From Thalassotalea hakodatensis (GTDB lineage: Bacteria > Pseudomonadota > Gammaproteobacteria > Enterobacterales > Alteromonadaceae): a stretch of DNA of 64,000 bases. The stretch is from positions 930,001-994,000 of the forward strand of contig NZ_AP027365.1 of the NCBI RefSeq assembly GCF_030295995.1. The letters are read 5' to 3'. Below are positions 18,206 through 28,321 of the stretch, one piece after another. A program made the position numbers and the translations under genes. Under the pieces are notes generated by a model. It did not search any database. It saw only the letters and a list, made by a program, of their open reading frames with translations, and was not told where the DNA came from. The stretch's first letter is position 1. Each line of letters begins with the position of its first letter.

Positions 18206-19532
18206 AATCTTAGTGGTAGAAGATGATGCCGGATTACGAGAGGCATTAATTGATACCTTAAACCTTGCTGGATACCAATGCATTGAAGCAGAGTCAGGCG
18301 AAGCTGCATTACTTTTATTGAAAAATCAGCAAGTGGATTTAGTTGTTAGTGATGTACAAATGTCAGGTATGTCTGGGTTAAATCTTTTGAAAAGTATAAA
18401 ATCATCGTTTGCTAAAATGCCGGTACTGATCATGACAGCCTACGGCACTATCGATGATGCTGTACAAGCAATGAAGGATGGTGCCTGTAATTATATGGCT
18501 AAACCTTTTGCGCCTGAAGTCTTACTAAACATGGTTAATCAATACTTACCAATCCAGCAAAATGATGCGTTCGAGCCTATAGTGGCTGATACTAAAAGCA
18601 AAGAGTTGTTATTGCTTGCAAGAAAAGTCGCATCAACAGACGCTTCAGTAATGGTGTTAGGCCCTAGTGGCTCAGGTAAAGAAGTCTTAGCGCAATATGT
18701 ACATGGGCATTCATCAAGGGCGAATAAACCTTTTGTTGCGATAAACTGCGCGGCTATTCCAGAAAATATGTTAGAAGCCACTTTGTTTGGTTATGAAAAA
18801 GGGGCATTTACCGGTGCTATTCAAGCATGCCCTGGTAAATTTGAACAAGCACAAGGTGGCACTATTTTACTTGATGAGATCACTGAGATGGATCTTGGCT
18901 TACAAGCGAAAATTTTACGTGTACTGCAAGAACGTGAAGTTGAGCGGTTAGCTGGCCGAAAAACCATTAAGCTAGATGTGCGTGTTATTGCAACCAGTAA
19001 TAGAGATCTTAAAGAGGCAGTTAACGAAGGTATATTTCGGGAAGATTTATACTACCGATTAAATGTTTTCCCATTAAACTGGTTACCACTTTCGCAGCGC
19101 CGTGATGATATTGTACCGCTCGCTAATCATTTGATTTCAAGAATTTGTCAAAAAAATCAGCAAGAATCACCTGAGTTTACTCCAGCAGCGTGCAGTAAAT
19201 TAAATGCTTATCAGTGGCCTGGCAATGTTAGAGAGTTAGATAATGTGATACAACGTGCATTGATTTTACATAGTGATGGTGTGATTGATGCAGCTGACTT
19301 ATTAATCGAAAATTTTGATACGCCTGCTATTTCTGATGTTGCTACCATAACTGCTAGTGATGATAAACTGGGAAGTGAACTAAAAATGCAAGAGCATCAA
19401 ATCATATTAGATACCTTGCAAGCATGCCATGGAAGTCGCAAAGCGGTGGCCGAAAAATTAGGTATTAGTCCAAGAACGCTTCGTTATAAAATCGCACGTA
19501 TGCGCGATAGTGGTATTCAAATTCCTGCATAA
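18192..19532 (+). CDS. flrC: Flagellar response regulator FlrC
   Basis: This 446-residue NtrC-type activator has a receiver domain (1-120) with acidic pocket E10/D11/D12 and phosphorylation site D54 in VVSDVQMSGM. Its AAA+ domain has Walker A GPSGSGKE and the GAFTGA loop. The C-terminal Fis-type HTH ends the protein (SRKAVAEKLGISPRTLRYKI). It drives sigma-54 class III flagellar genes. An AGGAGAG site lies within flrB. A terminator follows, so flrBC is its own unit. Confidence 0.96.
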   Translation: MSQSKILVVEDDAGLREALIDTLNLAGYQCIEAESGEAALLLLKNQQVDLVVSDVQMSGMSGLNLLKSIKSSFAKMPVLIMTAYGTIDDAVQAMKDGACNYMAKPFAPEVLLNMVNQYLPIQQNDAFEPIVADTKSKELLLLARKVASTDASVMVLGPSGSGKEVLAQYVHGHSSRANKPFVAINCAAIPENMLEATLFGYEKGAFTGAIQACPGKFEQAQGGTILLDEITEMDLGLQAKILRVLQEREVERLAGRKTIKLDVRVIATSNRDLKEAVNEGIFREDLYYRLNVFPLNWLPLSQRRDDIVPLANHLISRICQKNQQESPEFTPAACSKLNAYQWPGNVRELDNVIQRALILHSDGVIDAADLLIENFDTPAISDVATITASDDKLGSELKMQEHQIILDTLQACHGSRKAVAEKLGISPRTLRYKIARMRDSGIQIPA

Positions 19533-19547
19533 TCTTTTCTATCAAAG

Positions 19548-19586
19548 CACCGGCGCTTATTTTATGTTAATAAGCTCGGTGTTTTT
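19548..19586 (+). terminator. Terminator after flrC
   Basis: A two-part stem (CACCG with CGGTG, then GCTTATT with AATAAGC, small internal bulges) is capped by a 7-base loop and followed by five T's. It ends the flrBC transcript just upstream of the fliE promoter. Confidence 0.8.
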
Positions 19587-19641
19587 CTAATTTTAACTGC
19601 TTATCTATATGATTTTTAAGTTAAATAACTAATGCTTTTTT

Positions 19642-19658
19642 ATGGCATTAATGTTGCT
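19642..19658 (+). promoter_or_regulatory. Sigma-54 promoter of fliEFGHIJ
   Basis: ATGGCATTAATGTTGCT has GG-N10-GC spacing and a consensus-like TTGCT -12 box, about 50 bases before the fliE ATG. It lies inside the longest fliE-frame ORF and so rules out a start at 19632. Confidence 0.85.
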
Positions 19659-19709
19659 TTATTACTGTTAGTAACAATTTTTCAAAAGTTTGACACTAGC
19701 GAGAATATC

Positions 19710-20063
19710 ATGGATATCAAAAGCAATTCCTTGTATGCCCAAATGCAAAATATGCAACTAGAAGCAATGGGTAACCGCGCATCGACAATCAAAAATGACA
19801 ACATCATTGGCAATGAAGTTGCGCCAGTAAACTCATCACAAAGTGATTTTGCTTCTATGCTAAAACAAGCGGTTAATACCGTAAATGATATTCAACAAGA
19901 AGCTGGTGATAAACGGACTCGTTTCGAAATGGGTGATCGCAGCGTCACGCTAGCAGACACCATGATATCTGCATCAAAAGCCAGTGTCGCCTTTGAAGCC
20001 ACTGTGCAAGTGAGAAATAAATTTGTCGAAGCATACAAAGAAATTATGAGTATGCCTGTTTAA
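19710..20063 (+). CDS. fliE: Flagellar rod/MS-ring junction protein FliE
   Basis: This 117-residue protein joins the MS ring to the rod and is the first substrate of the export apparatus. The C-terminal half is conserved (ASMLKQAVNTVNDIQQEAGDKRTRF; ASVAFEATVQVRNKFVEAYKEIM). Start 19710 (MDIKSNSLYAQMQNMQ) follows a GCGAGAA site and lies downstream of the sigma-54 promoter. The extended frame would add 26 hydrophobic residues foreign to FliE. It leads the fliEFGHIJ unit. Confidence 0.95.
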   Translation: MDIKSNSLYAQMQNMQLEAMGNRASTIKNDNIIGNEVAPVNSSQSDFASMLKQAVNTVNDIQQEAGDKRTRFEMGDRSVTLADTMISASKASVAFEATVQVRNKFVEAYKEIMSMPV

Positions 20064-20117
20064 TCGTTCGGATAGCATAATCGTACGCGTAAAAAGTAGT
20101 CTAGCGGAGAATATATA

Positions 20118-21842
20118 GTGGCTGATACAACAAACACAGCATTAGCAACAGCTGACGGTGGTAACGATCTTGTTGCGAATGACAACGCAAATGACGGTAT
20201 CGAAGAGCAAAAATCTGGTTTATCGGCAATGATGGGTAACGTTGATGTGTTACGTCAGGTAACGCTTATTATGGCATTAGCCATTTGTTTAGCGATTGCT
20301 GTTTTCGTGATTATGTGGGCAAACCAACCTGAGTATCGCTACTTAACTAAGCTTCCTACCGATCAATTAATTAAAACGATGGATTTTTTGGATGCCAACG
20401 GTGTAGACGACTATATTCAAGAAAATAATACTATTTCTGTACCTGCTGATCGCTACCAAGATATTAAGTTGATGCTTGCCCGTGAAGGTTTAACCGACGA
20501 ACCAAACGACCGCGAAGAAATCATCATGCAAGATATGGGGTTTGGTGTTAGCCAGCGTTTAGAACGCGAGCGATTAAAACACTCTCGTGAACAACAACTT
20601 GCACGTACTATTCAAGAGCTACAAACAGTAAGCCGTGCAAAGGTATTACTAGCCATTCCACGCGAAAATGTTTTCGCAAAACGTGAAAAATCACCTTCTG
20701 CAACCGTTGTTGTTACCTTACGTAAAGGACGCTTATTGTCAGAAGAAGAAGTAGACTCAATCGTAGATATTGTCGCCTCAGCGGTACAAAGCTTAACACC
20801 TAATCGTGTAACAGTGACTGATCAAAATGGCCGCTTGCTTAATTCAGGCTCTCAAAATTCTATTTCTTCACGTTCACGCAAAGAGTTTGAAATCGAACAA
20901 AAGCGCGAACAAGAGTACATGGATAAAATAGATACCATCATGATCCCTGTGGTTGGTTTAGGCAATTACACGGCACAAGTTGACGTGACAATGGATTTCA
21001 CCAATTCAGAAGAAACACAACGCCGTTACAACCCTGATTTACCTGCACTTCGAAGTGAAATGAAAGTGGAAGAAACCTCAATTGGTGGAACACTTGGCGG
21101 TATTCCTGGTGCGTTAACCAATCAACCACCGTTAGATTCCAATATTCCTGAAAATGCAACCGGCACCAATAGTCAACGTTCAACGCCAAGTCGCAAACAT
21201 TCTGAGTCCACGAAAAACTTTGAGCTTGATGAATCAATTAGTTATACCAAGCAACAATCAGGCGTTATTCGTCGCATCAGTGTTTCAGTGGCGCTTGATT
21301 ATTTAAACTCAACAAACGCTAACGGCGATGCGGTTCAAACACCAAGAAGTGTTGAAGAATTAGCAAATATCCGCCGGTTACTCCAAGGCAGTATTGGTTT
21401 TGATTTACAACGTGGTGATGCACTTGAAGTGGTTACCTTACCTTTTTCGCGCATGGAAGTAGAAGTAGAAGAAGCGGTGCCTTTTTATCAAGAAGCATGG
21501 TTCCTGAAAATACTTAAGCTGTCGTTAGGCGCTGTGGTGATCATTATATTGATATTATCCGTAGTAAGACCGATGCTGAAACGATTAATTTACCCTGATC
21601 AAAAACCTGAAGATTATGGTGATAAGTCACTTGATAGTCATGTAGACTTAGGTGATGAAACCATGGATATGTTGTCTGCTGATTTTGATGCCGGTGCGGT
21701 TGGTTTTGCGCCTGACGGTAGTCTACAATTACCAGACTTACATCGTGATGAAGATATTTTAAAAGCCGTTCGAGCTTTGGTAGCGAATGAACCAGAGTTG
21801 TCCTCTCAAGTTGTCAAAAGTTGGTTGATTGAAGATGAGTGA
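20118..21842 (+). CDS. fliF: Flagellar MS-ring protein FliF
   Basis: This 574-residue inner-membrane ring protein has membrane helices at about 48-68 and 463-485, flanking a large periplasmic domain with the conserved YRYLTKLPTDQL. The cytoplasmic tail (about 530-574; ILKAVRALVANEPELSSQVVKSWL) binds FliG. The start is GTG at 20118 with a GCGGAG site. The first ~45 residues are an Asn/Asp-rich extension. It overlaps fliG by 8 bases, so the partners are translated together. Confidence 0.97.
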   Translation: MADTTNTALATADGGNDLVANDNANDGIEEQKSGLSAMMGNVDVLRQVTLIMALAICLAIAVFVIMWANQPEYRYLTKLPTDQLIKTMDFLDANGVDDYIQENNTISVPADRYQDIKLMLAREGLTDEPNDREEIIMQDMGFGVSQRLERERLKHSREQQLARTIQELQTVSRAKVLLAIPRENVFAKREKSPSATVVVTLRKGRLLSEEEVDSIVDIVASAVQSLTPNRVTVTDQNGRLLNSGSQNSISSRSRKEFEIEQKREQEYMDKIDTIMIPVVGLGNYTAQVDVTMDFTNSEETQRRYNPDLPALRSEMKVEETSIGGTLGGIPGALTNQPPLDSNIPENATGTNSQRSTPSRKHSESTKNFELDESISYTKQQSGVIRRISVSVALDYLNSTNANGDAVQTPRSVEELANIRRLLQGSIGFDLQRGDALEVVTLPFSRMEVEVEEAVPFYQEAWFLKILKLSLGAVVIIILILSVVRPMLKRLIYPDQKPEDYGDKSLDSHVDLGDETMDMLSADFDAGAVGFAPDGSLQLPDLHRDEDILKAVRALVANEPELSSQVVKSWLIEDE

Positions 21843-22884
21843 TGAAGCACAAGAACTAGCCGCTATTCCACAAGGGTTTGATGTAGACAAACTTGATGGC
21901 GCTGAGAAAGCTGCAATTTTACTGTTGAGCTTATCAGAAGAAGATGCTGCACAAATACTAAAACACTTAGAGCCAAAACAGGTGCAACAAGTGGGTATGG
22001 TGATGGCCGCAATGGAAGATTTTACTCAAGAGAAAATCACTGCGGTGCACAAGCTATTTATTAATGAAATTCAAAACTTTAGTACCATTGGCTTCCAAAG
22101 TGAAGAATTTGTACGCAAAGCGCTAACCGCAGCACTTGGTGAAGATAAAGCCGGCAATTTGATTGACCAAATTGTCATGGGCGGTGGTGCAAAAGGGTTA
22201 GATTCTCTTAAATGGATGGACTCTAAACAAGTAGCAAACATTATCCGAAATGAGCATCCACAGATTCAAACCATCGTTTTGTCATACTTAGAGCCAGAAC
22301 AATCTGCTGAGATATTAGGGCAATTTGCAGAGAAAACGCGTTTAGACTTAATGATGCGTATCGCGAACCTTGAAGAAGTACAACCAGCAGCCCTTCAAGA
22401 ACTAAATGAAATTATGGAAAAACAATTTGCCGGTCAAGCTGGTGCGCAAGCTGCTAAAATGGGCGGCTTGAAAGCAGCTGCAGATATTATGAACTATTTA
22501 GATACCAATGTTGAAGGTATGCTAATGGATTCAATACGTGAACATGACGAAGAAATGAGTCAACAAATTCAAGACTTAATGTTTGTCTTTGAAAACTTAG
22601 CAGATGTTGATGATCGCGGTATTCAAGCGATTCTACGTGAAGTTCAGCAAGATGCTCTTATGAAAGCAATTAAAGGTGCAGATGATACCTTGAAAGAGAA
22701 AATAATGACCAACATGTCTAAACGCGCAGCTGAAATGATGGCTGACGATTTAGAGGCCATGGGCCCTGTACGTATCAGTGAAGTTGAAGCGGCACAGAAA
22801 GAAATTTTATCAGTAGCAAGACGATTATCAGATGCTGGTGAAATAATGCTAGGCGGTGCTGGTGGTGGTGATGAATTCCTATAA
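21835..22884 (+). CDS. fliG: Flagellar motor switch protein FliG
   Basis: This 349-residue rotor protein contacts the MotA-type stator (PomA) and sets rotation direction with FliM and FliN. The N-terminal domain binds FliF, the middle contains the EHPQ motif (NEHPQIQTIVLSYL), and the C-terminal charged helix includes FENLADVDDRGIQAILREVQ. ATG at 21835 overlaps the fliF stop. The longer frame begins at a TTG two codons earlier. A Gly-rich tail (GGAGGGDEFL) ends the protein, typical of marine gammaproteobacteria. Confidence 0.97.
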   Translation: MSDEAQELAAIPQGFDVDKLDGAEKAAILLLSLSEEDAAQILKHLEPKQVQQVGMVMAAMEDFTQEKITAVHKLFINEIQNFSTIGFQSEEFVRKALTAALGEDKAGNLIDQIVMGGGAKGLDSLKWMDSKQVANIIRNEHPQIQTIVLSYLEPEQSAEILGQFAEKTRLDLMMRIANLEEVQPAALQELNEIMEKQFAGQAGAQAAKMGGLKAAADIMNYLDTNVEGMLMDSIREHDEEMSQQIQDLMFVFENLADVDDRGIQAILREVQQDALMKAIKGADDTLKEKIMTNMSKRAAEMMADDLEAMGPVRISEVEAAQKEILSVARRLSDAGEIMLGGAGGGDEFL

Positions 22885-22920
22885 CTTGATTTATATTTGT
22901 AGAGTATAAATGGTACAAGA

Positions 22921-23718
22921 ATGAAAAATTTTTCAGGCGTACATGTCGAAGACAATATTATTAAACCAGAACAGGCGAGCGAGTCTGATGTTTGGGCATA
23001 CCCTACGGTTGAAGAAGATATAGATCAAACGACATTACCAACCAATGCACTCGGTAAAAAGCCTTCATGGCGGTACGAACCGCCTGAGGAAGTAGAAGAA
23101 GAAATAACACCTTTAACCGCTGAAGATATTGAAGAAATTCGTCAAGCGGCATATCAAGAAGGTTTTAATCAAGGTAAAGAAGAAGGATTTTCAACAGGCT
23201 TTGAAGAAGGGCAAAAAGCTGGCCATGAAGAAGGCTTGAAAAAGGGGCATATTGAAGGGATTGATAAAGGCCTTACTGAAGGTAAAGAAACCGTCGATAC
23301 CCTTGCAAATAATTGGCAAACGCTAATTGAGCAATTGCATCAACCCATTAAGTCTGTTGAAAAAAATGTTGAACAACAATTGCTTCAACTTGTTGTTCAA
23401 TTGACAGAAGCCGTGACTTATCAAGAAGCTAAAACTAATCATGACATCTTATTTGAAGCCATCGACAAGGGGATGAAGGCTTTACCAAGTCAAGAAGCCC
23501 AAACCCAAATACTGCTAAACCCCGATGACATTATGTTAGTAGAGCAACAGTTCACACCCGAATATATCAGTGAGCAAGGCTGGCGACTATTACCATCACC
23601 GAAGTTACCTAAAGGTAGTTGTCAAATTGAAAATAGCACATCTAATATCGATTTATCGATAAAAACGCGCTTAACTGATGTGTTGGAATCTTTCTTGCAG
23701 AATGCATTACATCAATAA
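22921..23718 (+). CDS. fliH: Flagellar export ATPase regulator FliH
   Basis: This 265-residue stator-like protein tethers and restrains the FliI ATPase. The middle (about 75-125) carries the diagnostic GxxxG-type repeats (EGFNQGKEEGFSTGFEEG, GHEEGLKKGHIEGIDKG). The C-terminal half is the V-type ATPase E-subunit-like domain that binds FliI. The N-terminal ~70 residues are acidic and probably disordered. It lies 36 bases after fliG and 30 before fliI. Confidence 0.95.
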   Translation: MKNFSGVHVEDNIIKPEQASESDVWAYPTVEEDIDQTTLPTNALGKKPSWRYEPPEEVEEEITPLTAEDIEEIRQAAYQEGFNQGKEEGFSTGFEEGQKAGHEEGLKKGHIEGIDKGLTEGKETVDTLANNWQTLIEQLHQPIKSVEKNVEQQLLQLVVQLTEAVTYQEAKTNHDILFEAIDKGMKALPSQEAQTQILLNPDDIMLVEQQFTPEYISEQGWRLLPSPKLPKGSCQIENSTSNIDLSIKTRLTDVLESFLQNALHQ

Positions 23719-23748
23719 TCGTTTCTTGCTCAGAGTGTCAAATAGTTG

Positions 23749-25116
23749 ATGATAGACATAGAAGGTATTAATCAGCGGCTAATTAACAGCCAACAATTTA
23801 TCCACCGCCAACCTATTTCGGTTGCAGGGCGGTTAGTGCGCGTTGTTGGATTGACACTAGAGGCTGTTGGTGTAAAGGCTCAAGTGGGTAGTCAATGCCT
23901 TGTTGAAACCGCACAAGGCGAATTAATCGCCGAAGTCGTTGGTTTCTCGAACGATATTACTTTTTTAATGCCAGAGCAGAGTTTGCAAGGGGTATTACCT
24001 GGTGCACGCGTTGTTCCTTTAATGGCTAAGGCACGTTTACCTTTATCGATGGAGTTACTTGGTCGAGTAGTTGACGGGGTAGGAAAGCCTTTAGATGGCA
24101 AAGGTCCAATCAAAACAGATCCAGAAGCAAAGCATTCTTCAGAGCCTATTAACCCATTAGCACGCCGTGCAATTACACAACCATTAGATGTTGGTGTTCG
24201 CTCGATCAATAGTTTTATTACGGTTGGTCAAGGTCAACGTATGGGATTGTTTGCAGGCTCTGGCGTGGGTAAAAGTGTGTTGTTAGGCATGATGACTCGC
24301 GGTACAACGGCTGATGTTATCGTGGTAGGGCTTGTAGGTGAGCGTGGTCGAGAAGTTAAAGAGTTTATTGAAGAAATTTTAGGGGAAGAAGGGCGAAAAC
24401 GCTCTGTTGTTGTTGCGGCCCCCGCAGATAATTCACCATTAATGCGACTAAAAGGTTGTGAATCAGCGGTGAAAATTGCCGAGTACTTTCGCGACCAAGG
24501 CATGAATGTTTTACTTCTGATCGATTCTATAACCCGTTACGCACAAGCTCAACGTGAAATCGCCTTAGCGGTAGGTGAGCCACCCGCGACGAAAGGGTAT
24601 CCGCCCTCAGTATTTTCTAAGTTGCCACAACTTGTTGAACGCGCAGGTAACGGTGGTGATGGCCAAGGTGCGATCACGGCATTTTTTACCGTATTAACTG
24701 AAGGTGATGACTTACAAGATCCTATTGCTGATGCAGCACGGGCAATACTTGATGGCCATATTGTATTATCTCGCCAACTTGCAGACAGTGGGCATTTTCC
24801 AGCAGTAGATATAGAAGGCTCTATTTCTCGGGTAATGCCTATGGTGACCAGTGAAGAACACCAAGATCTTGCACGAAATTTAAAACAATTTTATTCACTA
24901 TATCAACAAAATAAAGATTTAATTTCAATTGGTGCATACAGCAAAGGGACTGACCCCAGAATCGATCAGGCGATACAGTTGCTGCCAGTCATTAACTTTT
25001 TTCTTCAGCAAAAAATGCATGAAGTTGTACCTTATGATCAAAGTTTGGCACAGCTACAAGAAGTGATTAGTGCAGCACAAGCACATGCCCAACAGCAAAA
25101 TACGGCCACTGAATAA
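23749..25116 (+). CDS. fliI: Flagellar export ATPase FliI
   Basis: This 455-residue ATPase energises flagellar protein export. It resembles the F1 beta subunit, with Walker A GSGVGKS at about 170-176 and Walker [18 protein letters not shown]. FliI-specific blocks include [21 protein letters not shown] at 23749 is preferred. A TTG directly before it (23746) would add one residue. The upstream site is weak. It sits between fliH and fliJ as usual. Confidence 0.97.
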   Translation: MIDIEGINQRLINSQQFIHRQPISVAGRLVRVVGLTLEAVGVKAQVGSQCLVETAQGELIAEVVGFSNDITFLMPEQSLQGVLPGARVVPLMAKARLPLSMELLGRVVDGVGKPLDGKGPIKTDPEAKHSSEPINPLARRAITQPLDVGVRSINSFITVGQGQRMGLFAGSGVGKSVLLGMMTRGTTADVIVVGLVGERGREVKEFIEEILGEEGRKRSVVVAAPADNSPLMRLKGCESAVKIAEYFRDQGMNVLLLIDSITRYAQAQREIALAVGEPPATKGYPPSVFSKLPQLVERAGNGGDGQGAITAFFTVLTEGDDLQDPIADAARAILDGHIVLSRQLADSGHFPAVDIEGSISRVMPMVTSEEHQDLARNLKQFYSLYQQNKDLISIGAYSKGTDPRIDQAIQLLPVINFFLQQKMHEVVPYDQSLAQLQEVISAAQAHAQQQNTATE

Positions 25117-25139
25117 TAGTAGTGGCGAGGTAAGTAATT

Positions 25140-25589
25140 ATGTCAATGAAGCAATTGAACACTATTCATAAGTTTGAATCAGATAAAGAACATAAAGCTG
25201 TTCAACAATTGCAACTAGCTGAAAAAGAATACCAGGAAAACCTCATTCGTTTACAAAGTGTGGGTGAATTTAGACTCGAGTATATGAAACGGCTTGATCA
25301 ACGAGCCATGTCAGGCGTTGATAGTGTCACTTACCGCCATTTTCATGCATTTGTTGCTAAATTAGATAATGCAGCAGAACAAGTTGAAATTGCCATCAAG
25401 CAAGCAAAGGCGTTAATGGAGCAAAGAAAGCAGCAATGGACATTACAGCATCAAAAAGTACAGGCGATCGAGAAGTTACAAGAAAAACAAAAATTATTAC
25501 TTGCTAAAAAGGCGAATAGGGCTGAGCAAGCGATGTTTGATGAAATTGCAGCTCAACAATATTTTCGACGCCGTAATCCACAATCCTGA
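25140..25589 (+). CDS. fliJ: Flagellar export chaperone/stalk FliJ
   Basis: This 149-residue coiled-coil protein sits in the centre of the FliI ring and couples it to FlhA. It is nearly all helix with heptad-like Leu/Gln/Lys spacing and the C-terminal pattern DEIAAQQYFRRR, common in this family. It has no cysteine and no membrane segment. It is the last gene of the fliEFGHIJ unit. 140 bases with a sigma-54-like site separate it from fliK. Confidence 0.92.
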   Translation: MSMKQLNTIHKFESDKEHKAVQQLQLAEKEYQENLIRLQSVGEFRLEYMKRLDQRAMSGVDSVTYRHFHAFVAKLDNAAEQVEIAIKQAKALMEQRKQQWTLQHQKVQAIEKLQEKQKLLLAKKANRAEQAMFDEIAAQQYFRRRNPQS

Positions 25590-25638
25590 ACCCATGAAGA
25601 ATGATATTTATACCCTAAAATTAGTGTGAAACTATTTA

Positions 25639-25655
25639 ATGGAATAGAAATTGCA
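25639..25655 (+). promoter_or_regulatory. Sigma-54-like promoter of fliK
   Basis: ATGGAATAGAAATTGCA has GG-N10-GC spacing and a perfect TTGCA -12 box, but the -24 box is GGAA rather than GGCA. It lies about 75 bases before fliK and would start the fliKLMNOPQR-flhB unit. Confidence 0.6.
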
Positions 25656-25729
25656 GAATATTTATTAATGATGCGTTAATGCGTAAAGCAAGAAAATATT
25701 ATCTAACTGTTCAGTGAAGGTTTTTTACG

Positions 25730-27664
25730 ATGAGACAAGTAAACGTACTACCCGTAGATGTAAATCAAGGTGTTGAAAATAAAGGAATATTGTCAAGCAT
25801 CGATACACAAAAAAATACGGGTGCAGACAGAAGTAAATCCAGTAACTTTTCAGATTACATGGCGGATAAGTCCGTCGTCACTAACGGCAAAAAGCGGCAA
25901 GAAAACGCAAGTGAACAACAGTCACAAGTTGCGACTGACAAACATGCCGCATCTCGTTCGCAACCCTCAGAGAATGCTACAGATGTTAGCAATCAAGCGA
26001 CAGAAGAAAAAGCAAAAAATGAAGATATTCAAGCTGATGCCGTTGATGAAGGTAGCAACAATACAGCTGAAGAAGTAACGTCAGAGCAGAGTACAAAAGC
26101 ACATGATAAGCAGTCAACTGAATATGTCGATGCACCTGTTGAAAATACTCGTGCTGAAATTGCGATCAAGTTATTAGACTTTATTAATGCTTCTGAAATC
26201 ACCTCTACTGAACATAGTCAAAAACATGAACAATCAAGACAAGCAGCGTTGGAAATGGCTAAGCAAATTAATGTTCAGCAACAAATTGCACAGTCTGAAA
26301 AAGCGCCGGTTGAAAAAGTAGAGTTGTCACAAAAAGAGCAAAAGCTTGCCACTGAAATTCAAGCAATATTAGCGGGGCGAGATACAAAAACTCAATCTAA
26401 TAAGAACCAAGAGGCTCAAGCAATCACCGTTTCTGAAAGTAGCGAATCAAACAAAGAAAAGGCCACTGACGTGAAAAAAGTGAGTGGAAATGAAAAAGTG
26501 TTACAGACTTTGGCATCATCTGATCAATTAAACCGTGTAAAGGCGGCTACTTCTGTTGAGCAGGAAAATAGTACAAAGACGATTACTGTTGATGATAAGC
26601 TGGCATCTGCTGATGATGTTGAAAAATCGGCTTCGAAATTAACTCAACAAGAAATTAAACAAGCCGCAGAAAACACAATAGTTGCAGATAAATCACTTGC
26701 AACGGTGAGTGATAATGCAGGCAATGATACTAAAAAAACAGTTGAACCAGTAATTTCTGCCTCTTCTGTTAATCCAGAGTTGAATGTTAATAAAGCTGAT
26801 GAAGTTGACGCTGCAATTGCTGAAAAGCAAGGTGCAGAAACACCATTTTCAGTAACGCCAATAAACATAGATAATACTCACAAAGCAGATAGCAAAGAAA
26901 ACAACACCCGTATCATAAATCAAGCAACAGCTAATGTTGTCAATGTTGATGCTAAAACCAATAGTTCATCAGCTGGCGATAGTGAACAACAAAATAACGC
27001 TGAACAAAATGCTCAAAAGCAGTCATTTGACATGAAAGTTAATACGCCAGTTGATACAGAGAAGCAGGCTATTGTCGACCTGAAAACAGAGCGTCAAACC
27101 GTTTTTTCAGAGCCAGCAAGACCTACTACTGCGTTAACACAAGAGCAAGAACAAGCTGCGCAAGCGATACATGCTAAGACGACTGCTGAGAGTGTTTCGG
27201 TACAAGCAACACGCTCAACTCAGATCATCGCTCAAGAAACCATTGCGATAAATCGCAAAGATTTTAGTATCGAGGTTAAAGAGAAAGTGATGGTGATGAT
27301 CAATCAAAAATTGCGACAGCTCGAAATTCGGTTAGATCCCCCAGAACTTGGCAGCATGCAAGTTAAAATTAATATGCAAAATGAACAAGCGGCCGTTAAC
27401 TTTGTTGTACAAAACCCGCAAGCAAAAGATGCATTAGAGCAACACATGGGTAGATTAAAAGAAATGCTTGAACAATCAGGTGTTGATGTCGGTGATGCAA
27501 ATATTGAACAGCGCGATCAAAAAAGTAATGATGGTGGCGAAGCTGGCGGTGAACTAGCACAGGGCGAAAATCAAGGGGAAAATAATTCTGCTCATGAACA
27601 ATTAGCGGCTCCAGAGGTAAATTTGTATAAAGCTTCGTCAACTGGTGTGGATTACTACGCTTAA
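25730..27664 (+). CDS. fliK: Flagellar hook-length control protein FliK
   Basis: This 644-residue exported ruler protein measures the hook and switches export specificity. Only the C-terminal domain (about 515-600) is conserved: LRQLEIRLDPPELGSMQVKI, then VNFVVQNPQAKDALEQHMGRL. Residues 1-500 are low complexity, rich in Gln, Glu, Ser, Lys and Thr, which is normal for the ruler part but long here. No cysteine was seen. A Gly/Glu/Gln-rich tail follows the domain. The order fliJ-fliK-fliL is standard. Confidence 0.94.
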   Translation: MRQVNVLPVDVNQGVENKGILSSIDTQKNTGADRSKSSNFSDYMADKSVVTNGKKRQENASEQQSQVATDKHAASRSQPSENATDVSNQATEEKAKNEDIQADAVDEGSNNTAEEVTSEQSTKAHDKQSTEYVDAPVENTRAEIAIKLLDFINASEITSTEHSQKHEQSRQAALEMAKQINVQQQIAQSEKAPVEKVELSQKEQKLATEIQAILAGRDTKTQSNKNQEAQAITVSESSESNKEKATDVKKVSGNEKVLQTLASSDQLNRVKAATSVEQENSTKTITVDDKLASADDVEKSASKLTQQEIKQAAENTIVADKSLATVSDNAGNDTKKTVEPVISASSVNPELNVNKADEVDAAIAEKQGAETPFSVTPINIDNTHKADSKENNTRIINQATANVVNVDAKTNSSSAGDSEQQNNAEQNAQKQSFDMKVNTPVDTEKQAIVDLKTERQTVFSEPARPTTALTQEQEQAAQAIHAKTTAESVSVQATRSTQIIAQETIAINRKDFSIEVKEKVMVMINQKLRQLEIRLDPPELGSMQVKINMQNEQAAVNFVVQNPQAKDALEQHMGRLKEMLEQSGVDVGDANIEQRDQKSNDGGEAGGELAQGENQGENNSAHEQLAAPEVNLYKASSTGVDYYA

Positions 27665-27743
27665 TTGTATAAAAGCAGTTGCGCATTCTGTAATCGAAGA
27701 TATAGTTGCTGATATATATAAGTTTTATCAATAGGGGCTATTT

Positions 27744-28295
27744 ATGGCTGAAGAAGAAAAAGCATTAGAACTTGATAGTTCTGGTAAAAAAAAGAAGTTA
27801 ATTATTATTATTGCAGCTGTGGTTATACTGGCTGTTGGTGGTGGCGCCGCTTTTTTCTTTATGGGGGGCGATGATGGCCCAACACAAGAGCAACTAGATG
27901 CAGCATTAGATTCAGGCGTCGAAGGAGAAGCGATCACTGAAGGTAGCGCTCAACCTGCGGCAAGTGCTAGTTTAGGTACCGCATTATATGTACCGATGCC
28001 AAGACCTTTTCGTTTTAATATTCCTGGTGCTAACCGTGACCGTTTTGTAGAAATAAGAGTGCAGTTGTTGGTTCGGGGCTCTGATAACGAGGAAGCCGCG
28101 AAAAAACATATTCCGTTGATTGAAAGTACTTTATTAGCAGTATTTACTCAATCAAATGCTGATGATCTTGCAACTAGTGCAGGTAAAACATCATTAAAGC
28201 AGCAGGCATTATCTGAAGTACATAAAATAATGATGGACATAGAAGAGCAAAAAGTAATAGAGCAAGTATTATTTACTGGCTTTGTGATGCAATAA
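27744..28295 (+). CDS. fliL: Flagellar basal body-associated protein FliL
   Basis: This 183-residue protein has one membrane helix (about 15-40; IIIIAAVVILAVGGGAAFFF) and a periplasmic stomatin-like domain (about 85-183) that surrounds the stators and helps torque. Family features include RPFRFNIPG and the C-terminal IEEQKVIEQVLFTGFVMQ. A short Gly/Glu-rich linker follows the membrane segment. It is separated from fliM by 26 bases. Confidence 0.94.
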   Translation: MAEEEKALELDSSGKKKKLIIIIAAVVILAVGGGAAFFFMGGDDGPTQEQLDAALDSGVEGEAITEGSAQPAASASLGTALYVPMPRPFRFNIPGANRDRFVEIRVQLLVRGSDNEEAAKKHIPLIESTLLAVFTQSNADDLATSAGKTSLKQQALSEVHKIMMDIEEQKVIEQVLFTGFVMQ

Positions 28296-28321
28296 TGACA
28301 CAACTTTAAAGAGATACCACC

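Noticed and set aside
19632-19709. N-terminal extension of fliE with a hydrophobic segment
   Set aside because: The sigma-54 promoter at 19642-19658 lies inside it, so it would not be transcribed, and FliE proteins do not have such a segment.
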